A stretch of 27,574 nt of DNA, taken from the NCBI GenBank assembly GCA_036244855.1, contig BQKZ01010291.1:4150-31723 (forward strand), read 5' to 3'. The notes below the pieces were generated by a model, which saw only the letters and a program-made list of their open reading frames with translations, did no database searches and had not been told where the DNA came from. The DNA is from Temnopleurus reevesii (taxonomy: Eukaryota; Echinodermata; Echinoidea; Temnopleuroida; Temnopleuridae). Made by a program: the position numbers and the translations under genes. Position 1 is the stretch's first letter. Each line of letters starts with the position of its first letter. This document shows positions 1-8,800 of the stretch, in pieces.

Positions 1-96
1 AGCACATCACGTGAACGACGATTGAGTCACCTGACCTTGCCGGTGATCAACAAAGATTTGACAGTGAAAGCCGAACGCTGTGGAACCGTGACAGTT
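1..96 (+). other. Candidate non-coding first exon of the transporter gene
   Basis: The first ~96 bases are richer in G and C than the DNA that follows and end at a strong donor-like motif (acagtt|gtaagt, GT at 97-98). This would suit a 5' untranslated exon that splices to 1493-1520 or to the exon carrying the start codon. There is no protein evidence. The G+C-rich, CpG-containing stretch to about 430 could instead be promoter-proximal DNA. It includes a CRE-like tgacgtga near 398. Confidence 0.28.
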
Positions 97-757
97 GTAA
101 GTCGAATTATAAGTAAATTTTATTGATTTTTCTTGATAGATATACTTTCCCTGTGTGATATGCTATTCGCTGATGACTATGACGCGAAGTAAGGCATATT
201 GTATACATGTAAAAGTGAAGAGAGAGTCTACATTTTCTCGGTCGATTCGTAAGATTTTTGCCCAACGGGCGCTGGAGACCGAAGAGGGAAGTGACAGTGT
301 AGCGGTCGGCCAGGTTCGGGCACGCTGAACCTTGTGGTTGTGCAAGTGCTCCGCGGCTGCGTTTGGCTTTTCTGTAGATGTGGGATGTACCGTACGTGAC
401 GTGAAAAGAGTGATAACCGAAGTGATATGATGTTCATGGTGTATATTTCATCTTGGTTTTGATGTCATTCTCGTATAATGCCACCGTTTGACATTATTTC
501 TGCACACTTGAACTTCACTTGTTTTTTTTTCAAAACTGGGAAACATTTCCCAGATTCTACTTCATTGAATTAAAGAAGGCCATGCTGGTTGCGCTATTCG
601 GTTCAGAATATTCATTGTGTGTATTTGTCCTTATTGAATAATGATGTCGATGACATTCATTTATTCTTTGCGCATTGCAGTGGACAGCTTACAAGAGACA
701 GAGTCAAAGATCTACTCTTTGTTAACAAATGAAAAATAATTGTTTATCTTCTGCTAG

Positions 758-1007
758 GTTGTACATGTACATGTAGCACAAAATTGCACAAACCCATCTT
801 TATTCTGTACATGGAATGAGCCACCATTGTCTATGAAGATATATTGCATTTCTAATAACCACAATTTTGTTAATTTTTGTATTACACATCTGTATAAAGA
901 AAACCATAATTTTCTTTTAAATTTTATTTTTATACACTGAACAATGTAGACCAACACGTTTCTCAAAATGGCAAAAGTTGGGTTTACAATACTTGTACAT
1001 GTACACA
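758..1007. mobile_element. Putative MITE with diverged terminal inverted repeats
   Basis: Left end 'tgtacatgtacatgtagcac' with acaaaccca shortly after is mirrored on the right by tgggtttacaatacttgtacatgtacac in inverse orientation. The ~250-base length, AT-rich interior and lack of meaningful coding suggest a non-autonomous DNA element. The repeats are imperfect and the tacatgtaca motif is common in this window, so the call is moderate. The rest of 97-1492 holds nothing else I can support and is probably intron or upstream DNA. Confidence 0.4.
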
Positions 1008-1492
1008 TATGATTCTGTGTTTCTGATCAAGAAGGGGCTCGACAAACCGGCCTAACATTACTTGGTTCCTACGTGTATGTGATCACAAGGCTATGGGAAG
1101 TGCACATATAAAGAGATATCGTTGTAATAATTTTGGACCAATTCGTCCTGGAAACAATACATTAATCTCTTGAATTAATCCTTGGACACCTACACCTAAA
1201 TTCTAAACAAAGATACATACACATGAAATGATGTTGGTTAAGTAAGTAAGTTGCAGAAACTTAAGTTATGCGATTTATTGATGAAGGCGTATCAATGAGC
1301 CCCAAGCTGATGCATAACAAATGTATGATAATTTGCATATTTAAAAATATTTGTTTTCTCTCCTCTCTTTCTCTAAATCTCTCCCTGATATCTATCTTAC
1401 TATCTACATCTCAGGCTGTCTACTAATAGCTTTCTGATGTTTGGTACGTTGATTGATCAAGATGACACAAGATGAATATGTAATCATTTCAG

Positions 1493-1520
1493 GAGAAAGG
1501 GGTTCAACTCGGACTGGCAG
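1493..1520 (+). other. Candidate 28-base non-coding 5' exon
   Basis: A pyrimidine-containing acceptor (catttcag, AG at 1491-1492) and a consensus donor (gcag|gtgagt, GT at 1521-1522) bracket 28 bases without an ATG. The layout fits a small untranslated exon of the transporter gene lying before the start-codon exon. Only the splice motifs support it. RNA evidence would decide. Confidence 0.3.
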
Positions 1521-1586
1521 GTGAGTAGTATTTATTAATGATAATTCGCATTTGCATCTGATTTTTCTCCATTCAATGAGACCACA

Positions 1587-2140
1587 ATAATCTCAGGGGT
1601 AAGTTTGACATTAAGTTCAACCAGTAATTGTTTGTATGCAAAATGTATCAAAGTCCAGTGGAGCCACAAGAATTTAGTGTGGTCTTGGATATATATGGCA
1701 ACCGCATGACTTAAGCCTGTCTTGGGAGTTTACAAAATGCAGCAGACTTTGCCACATCCTGTCATATTTTGATATAATTCCAGGGGTGGGTTTCCCTTTA
1801 AGTTCATCCAGTATCTGTTTGTATACAAAATATACCAAAGTCCATTGGAGCCACTGTAATTTGTCATGGTCTTGCATACATATATGGCAGCCTCATGACT
1901 TTAGTCTGTCTTGGGAGTTTACAAAATACTGCAGACTTTGCCACCAACATTTATGCCCTGTCATATTTTGATAGCTTTCCAATGGGAAAATTGCTCTTTA
2001 TTTATTTGTATAGGCCCATGGTGGAAAATTTTGAGTGAATGTACTTCAAAGTGAACTTCAATCTATTTTAGGCGATAATAAGCATATTTGTTAAACACAC
2101 GTGGCTAATAATACCCTAGACTTTGCTACTGGCTTTAAAA
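1587..2140. repeat. Three-unit degenerate tandem repeat, period ~186
   Basis: Unit 1 (about 1587-1772) and unit 2 (about 1773-1972) align end to end. Both begin ataat-c-aggggt and share tgtttgtat-caaaat-tatcaaagtcca, tggagccac, tatatatggca, cttgggagtttacaaaat and gcagactttgcca. Unit 2 has about 12 extra bases near its end. A much more decayed third unit follows to about 2140 (tttgtatagg, ccctagactttgct at the expected spacing). The short apparent open frames here follow the repeat and are not genes. The bases just before unit 1 (1560-1600) resemble one end of the foldback element at 23902-24511. Confidence 0.75.
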
Positions 2141-2460
2141 ATTCCTCCAAATGTTATGATAGTTTGGTTCTGTCACAAGATTAATTTTTGGTCATAAAAC
2201 TTCACTTAAGTCTCTTCTTTTTTGTGATATGCCACCTAAAATTAACAAACTCTTAAGATATAACAAAGAATCAGACAAGAAAATGGAGACTTTTGATGTG
2301 TAATAAAGGTTATTGATAGCTAAAACATGTAATTGAAAACTTATTTTATGTTATTTACAGATTTACACATGTAGATATAAATGTGCAGGTATTAGATGTT
2401 GTTGGTATGGTTAATGGTCTACATGTATGTTTATTAGAATGCAATTAGACATTTTTACAG

Positions 2461-2654
2461 CCGCCAAGCTGAAAGTGGAGAAACATAGTGTAATTTCCAC
2501 TGTGAATGTCCCCCATAAAATGGTTAGCAGTCGGATCTGGGATGTCATGCTGTACCTGTCATTTCATAGAACGTCATAAGCAGACATGTTCCACTTTACT
2601 TTGTGTCCTGTTTCACATAAATTTTGAAAGTTTCATGGAATATATATCCAAAAG
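2461..2654 (+). promoter_or_regulatory. 5' leader of the transporter mRNA with two upstream ORFs
   Basis: A good acceptor (catttttacag, AG at 2459-2460) opens a leader of about 194 bases before the start codon at 2655. It has a 24-codon upstream ORF (2506-2580) and a 7-codon one (2635-2658). The TGA of the second overlaps the main ATG as ATGA. The acceptor and hence the exact leader are predictions. If the leader is used, the upstream ORFs should lower or condition translation of the transporter. Confidence 0.4.
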
Positions 2655-2854
2655 ATGACATCTTTAGAATTCAAGGAGGGGAGTTTTTCAAGTTCGGATA
2701 TTGAAAGTGGTTACGAAAAAGATGGAGAGTTCCGGGCACAAAATTTCATGTTTGATCCTTTGGGGTCAGAAACTGAGGATGGTGTCGAAGTTGATGCAGA
2801 TGCTAAATTTGAAGAAAAGAAACATGTGGATGGAAGACGTGGGAGCAATAAACG
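2655..2854 (+). CDS. Transporter coding exon 1 (cytosolic N-terminus)
   Basis: Encodes residues 1-66 plus two bases of codon 67. It is acidic and serine-rich with no membrane segment, as expected for the cytosolic N-terminal tail of this family. The ATG at 2655 is the first one in this frame and is preceded by stops in other frames. The donor is aaacg|gtgatt, and the split codon CG|G (Arg67) closes correctly with the next exon. Confidence 0.8.
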
Positions 2855-5800
2855 GTGATTTGATTGGTTATTTGATTTATTTCTGTGAAAACGTCATAGC
2901 GTAGTGGTTGTGACTCTTACCTTTCAACCAGAGAGTTGCGGTTCGAATCCCACCCATGGCGTTATTTTCTTCAGCAAGAACATTTTATCACATTGTGATG
3001 CACTCAATACAGGTGAAGTGAATGGAAATCTGGCAGGAATACTAGTTGAAAGCATCAAGCACAAGTGTATAGAATAGAGAGCTTATTAACATTTTAAGGA
3101 GAAATGGAGTATCATAAACATGGTCCTTAAAGATATATCAAATTCTCTGTGTATATGTAAATGTGTGTTACTGAGAAAGAATTAGGCAAAACAATGAAAT
3201 AAATCTCTATGACTTTTAGCAAGATTTTGAGGCAAAAGGGTGTTACAAGAAATTTGACAGAAATACTCTGTGCTGTTTATCATGAATTTGTGTCTTAAAA
3301 TATTTTTACAGGTGAATATGCAGGTACATGTAGTAAAGTTGATTTAGCAACATTATTTAAAACTTTTTTTCCATTTTATTCTCTGCAGGTCCTTCACTTC
3401 AAAATGTGGACAACTTATTCTTGACAATGCAAATATTTTCAAGGCATTTGTGGGGACCAACTTTCTGGCAATCTCCTTTGCTTTGAGTATGAGCGGCCTT
3501 TACGTAAGTGGCTATCAAAACCCTAAATCTACCTTTTGCATGTAGTAGAGGATGTGATATTACAAAAATAGGTCATTCCTAGCATCAATTTTCATGAGTT
3601 TTTGGATTGATCCTATAAACCAAACTGTTTGAAATGTATCCAGGAATATTCCTACATGTAGTACCGGTATATTTAGCAATTGATTATGAATTACTTTATA
3701 ATGTTGATATTGACAATTTTTATGATGTTTCTCTATAATTTAGGCTCTTTTGATGATCTCTAATAAGCCATTTAACTGAGCACTTTTGATAAAAACTAGT
3801 AAAAAGTGGTACTTTTCTTTATGCCCATTTAAAAATGTAACTGAAAAGGCTTCATTCTGTATTTACACTGTTTTGTTTTATTTTATTTCATTTTCTTTCA
3901 TTTATTTCATTTCCAAAAACTAAAAACTAATATACAGGAAAAACATTTGACAAACTCTTATAAAGTGTACACTCAAACAAGTCAAAGAAACAAACAGAGC
4001 CAATGTTCTGTTGTTGATGTAATTTATTTTCTCATTATCTTTCTATATAATTAGCTTGGTGCTGCTGGTCTGGTACTCATCGCCACGGCAACCGTCCACT
4101 GCTGCTACCTCATCGTCAAGTGCAAGAGGTATTGCATCGAGGACATCATCAAAAAGTTTGATCTACGTCCCGACTCATCGGTCGCGCACAACAAACTCGT
4201 CCAGAGTATCGAGAAATCCCTGACGTACGGCGACATCTCGCGTCTGACGATGGGGATGTGGGGCATCCGCATCACCAACTTCAGTCTCATCATCACGCAG
4301 CTCGGCTTCTGCATCGGCTATTTCATCTTCATCGGGAACACCATCCAGCGGATGTTCCCTTTTAAGAATGCGACCGTCGTGCCCGCATCGAACATCAATC
4401 CAGAAGGAGATTTACAATTAGATGATGATTTTTTAAAACTCGATGAGCCCTCCGCAGCAAACTGGACAAATATCAAAGACAATGCGGCACATTCAACAGC
4501 GCCCCCATACCAGCTGCTTATGCTCATACCTTTCCCTATATTCATTTTCTTTGCTCATTTGAGGAGAATTAGGCAGCTGGGTTCTAGTAGCATCATCGCC
4601 AATGGATCAGTTCTCATTTCGTACGCTGTCGTCATGTATTATATCCTTAAAGGTGAGTTTGTAGAATCAGCTTTGATAATAATGACAATAATAATAATGC
4701 TAATATGCAGTATTTGTACAGTTGTGCCTAAAAGTATGTGAACCCCTACCGAAAATGTACATATTCGTGATTTTCTCAAGTCCTAGAAGTTTTTACAGTA
4801 AAACAAATTGATGTGACTTTTTGGATAGGGGTTCACATACTTTAAGGCACAACTGTACATGTACTTTATATAAAGCGCATATTTAAGATATATCTTAAAA
4901 TCAATACCTCATATTCATTAGACGAGACTACTGTAAAATGTATGTCATTGTGTTTGGGATTCATGGTTTAACTTTTCTATAAGCCAGGAGCTAAAATGAA
5001 CATGTATTTTATTTTTTGTAGGTTTGTCCATGATAGAGTGTCCTTGTCATCAGAATTTTGAAATTTTTTCTCTCTTTCTCTAGTTGTGATGTTTTTTGGA
5101 TTTCAAAGTCAGCTCATCCATTGCGAAAGTGTATTGGTTTAAGTTTTGGGGATATGCTTATAAATGTACAAAAATATAGGCAAGTAGCAATTTTTATGCA
5201 ATTTTCTCACCATTTCTGGAAACTTCATCTTGTCCTGTGGCATCTCTGATATAAGCAGTAACATGGAGATTGTGTACAATGTACACTTAACAAACCCAGC
5301 TGTACGTTTGTATGGGTTTATCCAGGATTTTTCTCTCTTTCTTTATTGTAATTGCACTTATTTGATTTTTTTTTTCTTCAGATTTCAAAGTCAGCTCTAC
5401 CATTGTGAAGGTAAATTGGGTAAAGTTTCCTGTGTTCTTTGGCCAGGTGACTGGAGCGTATGAGGGAATTGGAACGGTGAGTAGATGGATGGATACAGAG
5501 ATGCCAACCGTTTCAGAATGTGCATGAGGTGCATTTTCATTTAAATTTGAGGCTTTGATTATGAAGGAATGGCTGAGAGTCTGATGTTATTGTCAGGTTT
5601 CTCTCACTTTTTTTATTTTTACCCCAAGCATAATCCAAAACGGTTGGCATCTCTGTAGATTACTGTATAAGCCAATATTTTAGCGTACAGATATTTTCGC
5701 GATTTATGTCCAGTTTGACACATTGGCGTGTTGTTATTTTCACGTTTTTGACAGTGTTTGTACACAAATGAATGTGCATCATATAGAGTGGAAATTTTCG

Positions 5801-8800
5801 CGAGGCCATATCCGCGAAACTAGTGAAAATAAAACCATCGCGAAAATTTCAGCTTATATAGTAATACATAAAGAGATTATCGATCAAATGATTTTATGTT
5901 TGGTAAAAAACCTGTCTAGTGATCAGGAGATCGTGTGTTTGAATCCTACACGAGAATGGCTGTGAATTATTTGCACAGTATCTTGGAAACGTACTGTCAA
6001 TCAGTGCTAATCCATGTTGGGTTAATAAGGCAAGCATTATTTCAATAATAGAGAGATTAATCACTAAAAACTTCAAACGAACACTGGCTTTGATTGACTC
6101 ACTAATATTTCTACGTAGAATTGGGTGACTTTGCTGAAAGATCATTATCAATCATGACGTTTGAGTATATCACTTTCCCCCTCAACACATCTATCCCATT
6201 ATTGCATGACTTAAGATGCTCTCGTTTAAACTTTTACCCAAAACTACACCCCTAATAGAAAAAATTGTTTATTCCATAATTGTTCAAAGTCCCTCTAAGT
6301 GCAATGTAAATTGAATTCTAGTAATTAATTCATATTAGTGATTTTCTAATTTAGCTTAATTTCAAATGTTATAAATATTTTCTGCAACAAATTTCAGCTT
6401 GAGCAAAAAAATGAAAGGCAAAGAATAGAAGAGGAAATCTAGTAAACGATAAATTACATGGGAAATATGTGCAAATTTTCACAGTTTTTTATTGCACATT
6501 TCAAGAAAGAGATCTAAAGGGGGTCAAGAATTGCATTAAACTCCTTTTAATGTAGAGTATTTTCAACTGATATACAGTACACTCCTGTTTAATTTGCCAC
6601 ATTGCCATTCCCATCTAGATCATTCCAATAGAGTCTAGCATGGAGGGTAATCATCACCTCTTCACGCTACTCATGGCCTCCTCGGCATCATGGGATATCT
6701 GATGTGAAATTATGTATACAAAGTAAATTTTGGCATCCATTTTGTTCTTTTAGGTTGCCAACTCAGGGAGCCCATGACATGTGTCAATAAAACCTTTGAA
6801 AACTCATACATTTTTGATGGATTATCCGATTTTGCTAAAAAAATTCACAATTTGATCATTGTGTGTTTCTCCATCCACGGACAGGACATTAATGTCTGGT
6901 TTTAATTCTCCTTTTATTTGCACCATTGCAATTTCCATCTAGATCATTCCAATAGAGTCTAGCATGGAGGGGAACCGTCACCTCTACCCTCTCCTCCTAC
7001 ACATCAACGTGACCCTCTTCACGCTACTCATGGCCTCCATCGGCATCATGGGATACCTGTTCTTCGGGGCCGAAGTCCAGCAGATCATTACGTGGAGTCT
7101 CCCTCTCCAGGATCCGCTGACCATCGCCATCAACGTTACTCTCGTCGTCGCCATCGTCTTCACCTATCCTCTACAGATCTTCCCTATTATTGAGATCATG
7201 GAGCAGTACATCTTTGCGCCTGGTGAGTTCAGAGTTTAAAGAAATGCAATCCGTTACTGATTTCTCACTCAAGAATAAATCATAACGCAAATTACCAGAT
7301 GCTTTCTGGTAATTCAGTTCTTATAATTTTAGTCGGATGTTTTTATCAATGAAGGGGTCAGTGTGCGACGTGATGGTGTCCATGTTTCATCGTAAAACTA
7401 CACCTTTTTCATGGACTGACTTTGTGGGCTCAGTGAAGATGTGAATAATGTGATCATTTAATCAAGGATGCAGCATCAAATTTAGAATCGGTTTATCATC
7501 TTATTTCACTTTTTTCTTCTTCGCCAAGCTAACAGGGCTATAAAAAGGCATGATTTCACAATGTAACAGGGACATTGACATGTCACAAGCTGGCCCGCTC
7601 ATTTACAGATACACCCATTCATCCCCATTCCGAACAGGTCAATGCTTAGGACCACCCAAACATGAGATAGATGAGGAGGAGGGGGAAGGTTACGGCAACA
7701 AGGACGAAGATGATAAAGAAAATGATTTATACTGTGTACCTAATAATAATAGTAATAATGAACAGCTTTTATATAGCACTTATCAACTCTTTATGAAGAA
7801 TTCCCTAAGTGCTCTACAATTTCAGCATTATTAACCTGGCTTTAGCTCACTCTCATCAATATCAGCATGAAATTATTAATTAATTTTTTTTATTTGACCC
7901 TATTTCTCACAGGTCAATGCTTAGGACCACCCAAACACGAGATAGACGGAGAGGAGGGGGAAGGTTACGGTAGCAAGGATGAGGATGATAAAGAAGGTGA
8001 TTTATACCGGAGTACAGATGAGAACACCCCTCTGATACAGAGTGGTGAGGTGGATGAGGATGATGCGATGATGAGAGAAACATTCAAACAATGCGTTGTC
8101 ACGGTTACAATACCTGACTCGGTGAGATGATTTACTTTTGTCTTTAACACAATTATTTGCTGAATGAATTATTATGATTTATCACTCGTCTGTATATTAA
8201 CATTGATTCTCCTTGACCGTTATACCAATTTTGAATAAAGATTATTAAACTTCTCCTTGGTATTTCAAGTCTGTTGTCATAATTACACAGTGAAGATACA
8301 ATAATTATCGACAGTATGAACACAAATATTCAACAAGAGCGAATTTACTAGAAATTCTAACTAATTCATGTTGGCAGTTTTTAATGTATTATAATATAAT
8401 ACAATTAATAAAAACTGCCAACATTATAATTGATATGTATTTGCTGAGAAACATCTTAATTTTTTAGCATTTAATGTAGTATATTATTACTAAACCATTT
8501 TTACTTCATTGGTAAGATTGGGTGTGGTCATTAGTTGCAAGAAAGTTGCAATTTATTGGAAATTAAATGCAAATCAGTTTCAAATCAAAAGCTACATGAA
8601 ACAATGATTGTGATTGACACTTGGGAATCAACTGCAACTTACAATTGATTGAAAATTTATTGAAACACCAATTGTAGAGGCATGTTCTCTTTGATACCTA
8701 GCATGTGGTCAAATATTTGTAAATGAAGGCCACGATGCAACTTTACAGACACGTGATCACATGTAATAGACGTTTCCTGAGGATTTCCTGTTAATCGAGA

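Noticed and set aside
228..437. 69-codon minus-strand frame in the G+C-rich 5' region
   Set aside because: Higher G+C lowers stop frequency; there is no domain, and the region is more likely promoter or 5' exon flank.
2888..2962. tRNA gene on the plus strand
   Set aside because: The B box is good, but no closing acceptor stem or complete cloverleaf is present, and the body matches the SINE at 22108-22395.
5894..6151. 85-codon minus-strand frame containing RIQTHDL
   Set aside because: This peptide is a typical translation of tRNA-derived repeat heads; there is no splice or family support.
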